This document shows positions 18,106-25,325 of a stretch of 64,000 nt of DNA, one piece after another (within the stretch, counting starts at the first letter, position 1; each line of letters opens with the position of its first letter). A program made the translations under genes and the position numbers. The stretch comes from Gemmatimonadaceae bacterium. GTDB taxonomy: Bacteria > Gemmatimonadota > Gemmatimonadetes > Gemmatimonadales > Gemmatimonadaceae. The stretch is from the NCBI GenBank assembly GCA_036003045.1, contig DASYSS010000050.1, forward strand, positions 62,001 through 126,000, in the 5' to 3' direction. The notes under the pieces are model-generated. The model did not search any database and had not been told where the DNA came from. It saw only the letters and a program-made list of their open reading frames with translations.

Positions 18106-18890
18106 CGCACAACACGCCCCCGACCGACGGTGCCGACGAGCTGATCGTCCGAGCGGCACGCGATTACAACGAACCCGGTCCCGTCCCGCGCGACGAGATC
18201 TGGAACCGCATCGCCGAGGCTCGACGGTCGCAAACCGATGCGCCGCCGACATCCCTCCCGGAGCGGCGGAGACGCTATTGGGTATGGCCCGGCGTCGGCG
18301 TCGCCGCCGCAGGCTTGGTCGCGGTCGGAATCGCCATCGGCCGTGGTGTCGAGCGAACGCCAGTCCACGACGACCAAGGCAAACAAGCTCCGTTGGCCAC
18401 GGTGCCTCGGGACACCCTGCACGCCGGACCGGATCTCGTGACGACCGCTCCTGTTCAGGTCGCGGGCAAGTCCGATAGTGTGACGGACAATGCCCGAGGT
18501 GACGCACCGTCGTCGCTGGGCGATCAGCCCAACTCGATGAACGTCGCCTATCGGCTCGCCGTCGTGAACCACGTCGTCGGCAGCGAGGCGATGATCACCG
18601 CGTTCCGCGCCTCGGCGCGCCGCGGAGACGTGGACCCGCAGCTCGCGAAATGGTCGCGCGATTTGCTCGGTGAGACGCGTCTGCTGGAGAGCGCGGCGCC
18701 GGCAGACGACGCCACGATGAAGCGACTGCTCGAGGACCTCGAGCTCGTCCTCGCGCAAATCGTTCAGTACAGCAACCGCGGTATGCACTCGCCGGAGGAT
18801 CTCGACCTGATCGAGCGGTCGATCCGTCGGCGGTCGGTGATTTCCAACATTCGCAACCTCTCCGCCGGCCGACTGCCGAGCGGAACCTGA
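18102..18890 (+). CDS. putative membrane-anchored anti-sigma factor
   Basis: Inferred from position and topology. The 262-residue protein has a cytoplasmic N-terminus of about 60 residues, ending in RRRRYW, then one transmembrane helix (about 61-83, VWPGVGVAAAGLVAVGIAIG) and a periplasmic domain of about 180 residues. No HxxxCxxC zinc motif of classical ZAS anti-sigma factors is present. The distal part (about 145-262) is predicted to be helical and contains MKRLLEDLELVLAQIVQ. It overlaps the sigma gene by 4 bases and is 17 bases before the first HEAT-repeat gene. It has no recognised family. Confidence 0.7.
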   Translation: MTHNTPPTDGADELIVRAARDYNEPGPVPRDEIWNRIAEARRSQTDAPPTSLPERRRRYWVWPGVGVAAAGLVAVGIAIGRGVERTPVHDDQGKQAPLATVPRDTLHAGPDLVTTAPVQVAGKSDSVTDNARGDAPSSLGDQPNSMNVAYRLAVVNHVVGSEAMITAFRASARRGDVDPQLAKWSRDLLGETRLLESAAPADDATMKRLLEDLELVLAQIVQYSNRGMHSPEDLDLIERSIRRRSVISNIRNLSAGRLPSGT

Positions 18891-18907
18891 TTCGACGAGG
18901 AATCGAT

Positions 18908-20254
18908 ATGCGTAAGACTCTGATGGTGGTTCTTACTCTGGTCGCCGGTGCTGCCGTCGGCGGCGCGCAACCGCCGGCCAAGCCCACGGCGCGCGACAGC
19001 GCCGCCAGTGATTCACTCTTTCGCTCCGCACGCTCGCTGCTCGACGACCGACAGTATCGGCGTGCGGCGAATAGCTTCGCGTCGCTCGCCGAGCTCTATC
19101 CGTTGACGCAGCGAGCCGGCGACGCGCTCTACTGGCAGGCGTGGGGCCTTTATCAGCTCGGCAAGGACAACGGCAGTAAGACCGATCTCGGAAAAGCGCT
19201 GGACGTGTTGACTCAATACAACCTGAACTACGGCAAGAACACCCAGATGGCCAACGATGCGACGGATCTCTATTCGCAGATCCGCGCGTTGCAAGCCAGG
19301 CTCGGGGATGCGGACGCCGCGGTTGATGTCGCCTCCCAGGCTGGAAAGCTGCGGCAAGCCACCGGGTGCACCGGCTCTCGCGCCGACGACGAGATGCGGA
19401 TGGCGGCGCTGGACGGACTGCTGAGCATGAACTCCGCCGACGCCATTCCGATTCTCGAAGCGGTGCTCAAGCAGAAGGATCCATGCAAGGTGGAAATGCG
19501 GAAAAAGGCGGTATTCCTGATCGCCCAGAAGCGCGGATCGTCCGTCGTGTCCACACTGCTCGACGTCGCGCGCTCCGACCCGAGCACCGACGTGCGCGAG
19601 CAGGCCATCTTCTGGCTGGGTTCGTCGCAAGCTGAAGCGGCGCTTCCCGCGCTCGATTCCATCATCTTCCAGTCGAAGGACGACGAAGTTCGCAAGAAGG
19701 CGATCTTCGCCGTGTCGCAGCAACGGCGCGACGCGGCGCGGCAGACGCTCCAGCGCGTCGCGCAGGATGAGAAAATTCCCGAGGAGGTGCGCGGCGACGC
19801 GATCTTCTGGCTCGGGCAGAACAACATCGCCGACCTCGAGTTCTTCAAGACGCTCTTCAAGACGACGAAGAGCACGGAGCTGCGGAGCAAGATCCTGAAC
19901 GGCGTCGCCACCGGCCGGTCGCCCGGCGCATCCGCCTGGCTGCTCGACATCGCCCGCGACAAGACGTTCGATATCGAGACGCGCAAGAACGCGATCTTCT
20001 GGGCGTCGCAGCGCCGCGAGATGGATCTGAACGTGTTGAACACCTTGTACGATCAGTCCAAGGGCGAAGACGAGATGCAGGAGCACATCCTGTTCATCTA
20101 CTCGCAACGGCGCGAACCCGCGGCGACGGACAAGCTGATGTCGATCGCGCGGACCGATCCAAACGTGGAAATGAAGAAGAAGGCCCTGTTTTGGCTGAGC
20201 CAGAAGAACGATCCGCGCGTGAAGGCGTTCATCCTGGAGCTCATCAACAAATGA
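18908..20254 (+). CDS. exported TPR/HEAT-repeat protein
   Basis: A 448-residue protein with signal peptide MRKTLMVVLTLVAGAAVGGAQ. The first third resembles a TPR/outer-membrane lipoprotein scaffold (SARSLLDDRQYRRAANSFASLAELYP...). From about residue 160 onward come around eight HEAT-like helical repeats, many with a fixed core R(K/E/G)xAIFWLGQ or a close variant (AIFWLGSSQ, AIFWLGQNN, AIFWASQRR, ALFWLSQKN). Such solenoids bind proteins; catalytic motifs are absent. The stop overlaps the next gene by ATGA. Expression is probably governed by the ECF sigma factor at the start of the operon. Confidence 0.8.
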   Translation: MRKTLMVVLTLVAGAAVGGAQPPAKPTARDSAASDSLFRSARSLLDDRQYRRAANSFASLAELYPLTQRAGDALYWQAWGLYQLGKDNGSKTDLGKALDVLTQYNLNYGKNTQMANDATDLYSQIRALQARLGDADAAVDVASQAGKLRQATGCTGSRADDEMRMAALDGLLSMNSADAIPILEAVLKQKDPCKVEMRKKAVFLIAQKRGSSVVSTLLDVARSDPSTDVREQAIFWLGSSQAEAALPALDSIIFQSKDDEVRKKAIFAVSQQRRDAARQTLQRVAQDEKIPEEVRGDAIFWLGQNNIADLEFFKTLFKTTKSTELRSKILNGVATGRSPGASAWLLDIARDKTFDIETRKNAIFWASQRREMDLNVLNTLYDQSKGEDEMQEHILFIYSQRREPAATDKLMSIARTDPNVEMKKKALFWLSQKNDPRVKAFILELINK

Positions 20255-21009
20255 GGTGGAGCGTCGCGGTACTCGCGTTGGTTGCCGCGGCGCCATTCTC
20301 ATCGCTCGCCGCGCAGTCGGTCGCGCGGCGAGTCGACGCCGTACGAGAGGGCACGGTGCGCCTTTCGTACCCGGCCCGGCCGGGCGTGTGCGGCAACGGC
20401 GACGGCGGGGTCTCCATCAACAGCCGCCGCGGCGACGGCGTGCAGTACTGGGGCGGGCGCATTTGCGAGACCGGTCCGGTGCGCGTGTCGATCGGCCGCA
20501 GCGAGGGACGGACGATCAGCGTTCGCAAATGGGTCGGCGGCCGCTGGCCGTCGGCGTCGGACGCGACGGACCTCGGCAGCGTCGACCCGACCGAGGCCGC
20601 TCACTACCTCCTCTCGGTCGCGCCGACGATCGGCGGGCGCAACGCGAACGAGGCGATTTCCGCCGCCGCGATCGCCGACGCGACGACGATCGCGCCCGAG
20701 CTCACGCGCCTCGTGCAGAACGGCGACGCGCCGACTGACACTCGCAAGGACGCGCTCTTCTGGCTGGGCGAGAGCGACATCCTCGCGACGGAGTTCGCGC
20801 GGCTGTACGATCGCTCACAGCCGTTCGAGCTGCGCGAGCAGTGGACGTTCGTGCTCGCGCAGCGGCAGGAGGGTCCCACACTCGACAAGCTGATCGAGAT
20901 CGCGCGGAACGATTCCGACGTCGAAATCCGCAAGCGCGCGATGTTCTGGCTCGGGCAGAGCCACGACCCCAAAGCGCTTCAGTTTCTCCATGACCTCATT
21001 CTTCGCTGA
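20251..21009 (+). CDS. exported HEAT-repeat protein with two-Cys N-terminal domain (first paralogue)
   Basis: A 252-residue protein. ATG at 20251 overlaps the previous stop and opens a clean signal peptide (MRWSVAVLALVAAAPFSSLAAQ, about 22 residues). The mature N-terminus (about 23-110) has LSYPARPGVCGNGDGG with C47 and RICETGPVRV with C72. The rest consists of HEAT-like repeats with DALFWLGES and AMFWLGQSHD. An in-frame ATG at 20191 would start inside the preceding gene without a signal peptide. The N-terminal part matches the next gene's in layout, so the two are probably tandem duplicates. Role unknown. Confidence 0.8.
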   Translation: MRWSVAVLALVAAAPFSSLAAQSVARRVDAVREGTVRLSYPARPGVCGNGDGGVSINSRRGDGVQYWGGRICETGPVRVSIGRSEGRTISVRKWVGGRWPSASDATDLGSVDPTEAAHYLLSVAPTIGGRNANEAISAAAIADATTIAPELTRLVQNGDAPTDTRKDALFWLGESDILATEFARLYDRSQPFELREQWTFVLAQRQEGPTLDKLIEIARNDSDVEIRKRAMFWLGQSHDPKALQFLHDLILR

Positions 21010-21793
21010 CCCTCGCGCGCGCCTCGCGATCCTCATCGCGGCCGCGGCATCGACACCGGTCGCCGCGCAGACGATCGCGCAGCGGCTGTCCACTGCCGAC
21101 CGGCCGGTCCAGGTGATCTATCCCAGCCGCCAAACGGCATGCGGCGACGGACGGAGCTACATCGGGCACGTGTTCGACGACAGCTATTACTTCGGCACCG
21201 ATGACAACACGAGGTATCAGCGCGGCAACGACTGGTCGCGCGGCCCGTGTGTGCACGGGCCGACCCGCGTCGTGGCGACCGTGTTCGGAGGCGAAGTGAC
21301 TCGCCTGCGCGTCTATGTCGGCCCGGTCCCGCCGGTGTCGTCCGACGTCGAGACGATCAACGCCAGCACCGCTGATGCGACGGCGTGGCTCACGTCGCTG
21401 GTCACGGGCGACAACGCGCGGCTGGCGGCGAGCGCGGTCCTACCGCTGGTGCTGGCAGACGCGCCGGATCCCTGGCCGCTCCTGCTGCGAGTGGCACGCG
21501 ACAACACGCGGGGAATGAGCGTTCGCCGCGACGCGCTGATGTGGCTCGGCCAAGGCGCCGTCGCCCACCTCGGCATCGAGCAGAAGCGCGACGACACGCC
21601 GGACGACGAGCTGCGCTCGCAGGCGGTCTTCGCGCTCTCGCAGCGGCCCAAGGCGGAGAGCGTTCCCGCGTTGATGGACCTCGCCAAGACGGCGAAATAT
21701 CCGTCGGCGAAACGCTCGGCGATTTTCTGGCTGAGCCAAACCGGCGACCCGCGCGCCGCCGACGTCTTCGCGGATCTACTCGGGCTACGCTAA
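20990..21793 (+). CDS. exported HEAT-repeat protein with two-Cys N-terminal domain (second paralogue)
   Basis: A 267-residue protein overlapping the previous gene by 20 bases. The signal peptide is LAILIAAAASTPVAAQ, after a ten-residue start. The N-terminal domain parallels its neighbour: VIYPSRQTACGDG (C51) and GPCVHGPTRV (C87). HEAT-like repeats follow with DALMWLGQGA, AVFALSQRP and AIFWLSQTGD. The end of this gene overlaps the converging CPBP gene by 9 bases, closing the operon. No family beyond HEAT-like repeats is recognised, and function is inferred only from operon membership. Confidence 0.8.
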   Translation: MTSFFADPRARLAILIAAAASTPVAAQTIAQRLSTADRPVQVIYPSRQTACGDGRSYIGHVFDDSYYFGTDDNTRYQRGNDWSRGPCVHGPTRVVATVFGGEVTRLRVYVGPVPPVSSDVETINASTADATAWLTSLVTGDNARLAASAVLPLVLADAPDPWPLLLRVARDNTRGMSVRRDALMWLGQGAVAHLGIEQKRDDTPDDELRSQAVFALSQRPKAESVPALMDLAKTAKYPSAKRSAIFWLSQTGDPRAADVFADLLGLR

Positions 21794-22564
21794 GAGCAGG
21801 AACGCGTCGTAGAGCGCGTGCGTCCAGGCCGTGATGCCGAACCCGCGCAGCAGATAGAGACCGCTGAACGCCAACCCGCTCAACGCGCGGAAGACGAACG
21901 ACTGCAGCTCGAGCTTGTCGCCGTACGGTCCGATGTAATGAAACGCCGAGAAGATCAGCGCGCCGGCGACGGCGGCGGTGACTCCGGACGCGCGTGGACC
22001 AAAGCCGAGCAACACGCGCGCGCCCGCGGCGATGCCCGTCACGAGGAGCACGCGGAAAAAGAGCTCCTCGTACAAACCGGCGCCCAGTGACAGCATGAGA
22101 CGGGTGGCCCAGGTCGTTTGATCGATCGGGCCGAGGCTCAACGAGTGCAGCGATCCGAGCAACTTCGCCGTCGTCACGCCGACGACGATTCCGAACACGC
22201 TCGCGAGAAGAATCGACTCGCCGAGCATGCCGGCGAAAATTCCGGGACGCAGCCGGTCGCGACTCTGTCGAAGGTCGCGAATCACGAGCGCGAGTCCGAT
22301 GAGAACGATGACGCCGATGAAGATCAGCGAGCCCCTCGGACCGGCGACCGCGGTGAACGCGCCGCGCAACATCGCGTCGGCGCCATTTCGCAGCTCCGCC
22401 TTGCCGGGTTGCGCCAGCGCGGCCGCGAGCGCCTCGTATCCGAGCAGCAGCGGGAGCGCGAACAGAATGCTGTACCGATGCGCCCGGCTGACTTTGAAGT
22501 ACGTCCAGCGGCGCGTCGAAAGACGGCCTCCGGTCTTCGACCGCGCGAGTGTCGCCGTGTTCAT
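21785..22564 (-). CDS. CPBP-family intramembrane metalloprotease (Abi/CAAX-like)
   Basis: A 259-residue polytopic membrane protein with the three CPBP glutamic-protease motifs: LYEELFFR (EExxxR) near 165-172, FSAFHY with the second motif His, and THALYD near the C-terminus. Members include eukaryotic Rce1 and bacterial proteins linked to bacteriocin self-immunity or protein maturation; the substrate here is unknown. It converges with the HEAT operon, sharing 9 bases. It is monocistronic with about 230 bases of upstream sequence. Confidence 0.87.
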   Translation of the reverse strand: MNTATLARSKTGGRLSTRRWTYFKVSRAHRYSILFALPLLLGYEALAAALAQPGKAELRNGADAMLRGAFTAVAGPRGSLIFIGVIVLIGLALVIRDLRQSRDRLRPGIFAGMLGESILLASVFGIVVGVTTAKLLGSLHSLSLGPIDQTTWATRLMLSLGAGLYEELFFRVLLVTGIAAGARVLLGFGPRASGVTAAVAGALIFSAFHYIGPYGDKLELQSFVFRALSGLAFSGLYLLRGFGITAWTHALYDAFLLLA

Positions 22565-22687
22565 GTGTTCAATACGCCGCGACAGGTCGTGAAGTTGCGG
22601 AACCGTGATCCGTTCACTAGGGTACGATAACCGTCGCGCCTCTGCGACGCACGCGACACGTCACCCGAAAACCGAGGAGGTGATCCA

Positions 22688-22732
22688 TTGTCTAGCGGAA
22701 CTCGTAACGGCAGGATCGCCGGAAATCGCTGA
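22688..22732 (+). CDS. candidate 14-residue peptide with a perfect Shine-Dalgarno
   Basis: GAGGAGG followed by TGATCC (22674-22686) equals the exact complement of the usual 16S 3' end. Seven bases after GGAGG lies TTG, opening MSSGTRNGRIAGNR and a TGA. The peptide is basic. A GTG inside the same Shine-Dalgarno (22680) opens another 32-codon frame, so the frame is ambiguous. A strong hairpin follows at 22791-22823. It may instead be a leader or small RNA. No known family. Confidence 0.3.
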   Translation: MSSGTRNGRIAGNR

Positions 22733-22790
22733 GCGGTTGATTACAGCTCGGCCGCCGGAAGCCTGCCAGTTCCGGTGAATTGAAAGATTA

Positions 22791-22823
22791 GCGCGGCCGC
22801 CGTGGGATCCACGGCGGCCGCGC
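22791..22823 (-). terminator. long perfect hairpin between dut and the upstream element
   Basis: GCGCGGCCGCCGTGG (22791-22805) and CCACGGCGGCCGCGC (22809-22823) form a perfect 15-bp stem with a GAT loop. On the minus strand it starts 6 bases after the dut stop and is followed by TAATCTTTC. On the plus strand it is followed by GCTTTCT, so it could also end a plus-strand transcript from about 22680. The U tract is weak on both sides. Confidence 0.65.
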
Positions 22824-22828
22824 GCTTT

Positions 22829-23326
22829 CTACGCGCCCGTACTTCCGAACCCTCCGACTCGGTCCGTCGTCGCGTCGACTCGCCCACTCTCGATCGGCAG
22901 GACTTCGAATTTGGCGAGGACCATCTGCGCGATCCGCTCTCCGTGATCGATTCGAATCGGCGCCGAGGTCGGATTCTTGACCAGCACCATCCACTCGTCG
23001 GGAAAATCCGAATCGATCGTCCCGGGTGCGTTAGGAATCGCGAGCCCTTTCTTGAACGTCGTCCCGCTGCGCGGGCGAATCTGGGCCTCGACGCCGAGCG
23101 GTAGCCGCGCCTTGAACCCGAGCGGGACGAGCGCCGTGACGCCTGGCGCGAGGTCGAAGACGTCGCCCAGGTCGGCGGCCGGCTCCTCCGTCCACGTGCG
23201 CTGTCCGTCGGAGCATTTGATCGAGCGCGAACGGACGTAGGCGCACAGATCGTAGCCGGCGGATCCCTCGGTGGCCCGCCGCGGCGCGCGCGCGTCGTCG
23301 TGCAGCAATTCCACGGTGATCGTCAT
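22829..23326 (-). CDS. dut: dUTP diphosphatase
   Basis: Hydrolyses dUTP to dUMP and pyrophosphate, keeping uracil out of DNA and feeding dTMP synthesis. All five motifs of the trimeric dUTPase family are present in 165 residues: AGYDLCA, RPRSGT, the NAPGTIDSDF active-site motif, RIAQMVL, and the C-terminal RVGGFGSTGA that closes over the substrate. An insertion of about 15 residues (RSIKCSDGQRTWTEEPA) follows motif 1. It stands alone, followed directly by a strong hairpin. Confidence 0.95.
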   Translation of the reverse strand: MTITVELLHDDARAPRRATEGSAGYDLCAYVRSRSIKCSDGQRTWTEEPAADLGDVFDLAPGVTALVPLGFKARLPLGVEAQIRPRSGTTFKKGLAIPNAPGTIDSDFPDEWMVLVKNPTSAPIRIDHGERIAQMVLAKFEVLPIESGRVDATTDRVGGFGSTGA

Positions 23327-23375
23327 GCGCGGAATGTAGCTCGCACGACGCGGCGGCGCGGTCTCGGCCGACGGC

Positions 23376-24800
23376 CTATTTCTTCGTCTTTATTGCGACG
23401 ACTCCGTGCCCCCGCGGCACGTTGTATATCGCCTCGGCCGCGTCACCCTTGATGATCTCCACCGATTCGATGTCCGCACGGTTGAGCACCTTCACGCCCG
23501 CGTCGAACGTCGTTCGCACGCCGTTGACGAACCACACGATGGCGGTGTCCGGCTCCGAGAGGGCCTTGGGCGCCGGCCCAAGCTTCCGGGGCACGTCGGG
23601 CGCAGCGCGCAGCGCCGTGGCGGATGTCGTGATCCGGATCTCCGGCTCGCTCCCGGGAATCCGGCGGGTCTCGATCGCCGCGATTTTTTCGGCCTCGAGC
23701 GCTCGCACGGCCTGCGGCGAGACCACGGCGCCGTCAATGCGATAGACGACGTTGCTGTCCGGATCGGTCAAATACCCAAGCCGTCGTGCCGCCTGCGCCG
23801 CCGTTGCGCCGTCGAGCCGATCGAGCTCCGCGGCCGTCGGAGCCTTTGCTTCGCATGCGACCAACAAGGCCACTGCGCCCAGCATTCCCATCGCCGCGGC
23901 GCGAGCGCGCGCCGATCGTGAGACGTGATGATCCATTGCAACGATCCTCGAGCGAAGGTGTGACGCGTCGTCGGCCAGCGCGAGCGCGCTCGGACGGATC
24001 GGCGATGCGTGTTCGGCAACCATCAGAAGCAGCGACCCATACTCGGCGGCGCCGGCGCCGGAACGCAGCACTCGCGCGTCGCAATCGACTTCCATCGCGA
24101 GACGGAGGCGCGAGAGCATGAACCACACAGCCGGGTTCCAGGGGAGCGCGATGGCGGCGAGCCAGGCGATCGTCAGCAACTCAGGATCGTGCGCACAGAT
24201 GTGCTGCGTCTCGTGCTCGATCGCCATCCGTTGCTCCCAACCGGATCGCATGGTCAGCCATTGCGGTATGATGATTTCCGGTCTCGCGAACCCCATCGCG
24301 GAGGGCCCGATATGCGGTGCCACACGCACCCGAACGCCCATCACTTCCGCGCGCGGCCACCGACGCCGTGCAGATCGGAGTCGAGCGTGGACCGCGACGA
24401 AGAGAATCCCGACGACGACGCTCGTCGCGCCCCAAGCGGCGAAGATCGCAGCGCTGGGGACGCGCGCGAGATCCGTTCGCTGGAGCCGTCGCGTGTAGGT
24501 GGAAGCGTCGAACCAGCGCGTCGCCGCCGTGGCTCCCGCGCGCATTCGCCCTAACCATCCCGCCGGCGATCGAGCACTTGCGGCTTCGATGCCGCCGATG
24601 AATACCGGTTCGGCCGGTGGTGATGCCGTTGGCCGCACCAAGACCGCCGCTACGGACAACCCAATCGACAGCGCGAGCCCCGCGACCCAAATCCACCGAG
24701 TCGAGAAGCGCAGAACTCGTGCGACGCTCTCGGCGCCGATCGCCGCCAACGCGGCCAGGATCGACACGAGGATGGCGAACGCCACAGACAAGAGAATCAT
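23376..24800 (-). CDS. M56 (BlaR1-like) membrane metallopeptidase with TonB-plug-like C-terminus
   Basis: A 474-residue protein with N-terminal transmembrane segments (about 3-22, 36-55, 119-138) and an M56 zinc-protease domain: HETQH (196-200) and E237 in EVDCDARVL. BlaR1/MecR1 proteins sense an external signal and relieve repression by BlaI through proteolysis. After a transmembrane helix near 300 comes an exported C-terminal region of about 160 residues. Its end (IESVEIIKGDAAEAIYN, then GVVAIKTKK) imitates the plug motif of TonB receptors rather than a penicillin-binding sensor. The start shares a base with the blaI stop (TGATG). Confidence 0.87.
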   Translation of the reverse strand: MILLSVAFAILVSILAALAAIGAESVARVLRFSTRWIWVAGLALSIGLSVAAVLVRPTASPPAEPVFIGGIEAASARSPAGWLGRMRAGATAATRWFDASTYTRRLQRTDLARVPSAAIFAAWGATSVVVGILFVAVHARLRSARRRWPRAEVMGVRVRVAPHIGPSAMGFARPEIIIPQWLTMRSGWEQRMAIEHETQHICAHDPELLTIAWLAAIALPWNPAVWFMLSRLRLAMEVDCDARVLRSGAGAAEYGSLLLMVAEHASPIRPSALALADDASHLRSRIVAMDHHVSRSARARAAAMGMLGAVALLVACEAKAPTAAELDRLDGATAAQAARRLGYLTDPDSNVVYRIDGAVVSPQAVRALEAEKIAAIETRRIPGSEPEIRITTSATALRAAPDVPRKLGPAPKALSEPDTAIVWFVNGVRTTFDAGVKVLNRADIESVEIIKGDAAEAIYNVPRGHGVVAIKTKK

Positions 24801-25183
24801 CAGCGATCCTCCGCGTCGCGATTCAGCCGTTCGGCGAGCAGCTTCCGCATGCGCTGCAGCTCGGTCTTGCTCAAGCGTTTGTCCGCTACCATTTGGGCGA
24901 ACATGCGCTCGGCGGAGCCTTGGAAAATCGCGTCACGAATACGGGCCAACGCGCTGCCTCCCGCGCGCTCAGCCTCCACCGTCGCGAAGTAGCGATACGC
25001 GCGGCCTTCGGCCTCGTGGCGCACATATCCCTTCTCTTCCAGCGTCTGGAGCGCGGAAAGCACCGACGTGTAGGCGAGCTCCTCCCCCAGCGCGTCCTTC
25101 ACGTCGGTCACGGTGGCGGAGCCGAGGCGCCAGAGAACACTCATGACGGCGAGCTCACGCGGTGGGAAGTAGATGTCAGCCAT
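24800..25183 (-). CDS. BlaI/MecI-family transcriptional repressor
   Basis: A 127-residue winged-helix repressor: LAVMSVLWRLGSATVTDVKDAL (split around LGSATV) is the first half of the helix-turn-helix, and YTSVLSALQTLEEKGYVRHEAEGRAYRY its recognition and wing part. The C-terminal 45 residues form the dimerisation helices. It is normally cleaved or released by the partner M56 peptidase, whose gene follows directly. Two palindromes just upstream probably serve as operators for this operon and the divergent M1 peptidase. Confidence 0.93.
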   Translation of the reverse strand: MADIYFPPRELAVMSVLWRLGSATVTDVKDALGEELAYTSVLSALQTLEEKGYVRHEAEGRAYRYFATVEAERAGGSALARIRDAIFQGSAERMFAQMVADKRLSKTELQRMRKLLAERLNRDAEDR

Positions 25184-25204
25184 CGAAACCCGTCCGGAGT
25201 CGTT

Positions 25205-25220
25205 TACGGAAGTTTCCGTA
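25205..25220. promoter_or_regulatory. BlaI-type operator, proximal to blaI
   Basis: TACGGAA and TTCCGTA form a perfect 7-bp inverted repeat around GT, 22 bases upstream of the blaI ATG. Its position and the related palindrome at 25257-25269 suggest autoregulation by the BlaI-like repressor. Inference from layout only. Confidence 0.6.
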
Positions 25221-25256
25221 GTATGGAGCGTGGGTGGTCCGCCGTCAACTGGTTTT

Positions 25257-25269
25257 TCCGTAAAACGGA
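25257..25269. promoter_or_regulatory. second BlaI-type operator, proximal to the M1 peptidase gene
   Basis: TCCGT and ACGGA flank AAA, sharing the TCCGTA/ACGGA core with the operator at 25205-25220 in the opposite spacing. It lies 57 bases before the M1 peptidase start, so one repressor may control both divergent units. Confidence 0.5.
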
Positions 25270-25325
25270 GTTATTCGTCGCGGAATCGTGGCGGCCTCGT
25301 ACTTTCCAGCATCCTTCCTCGCGCC

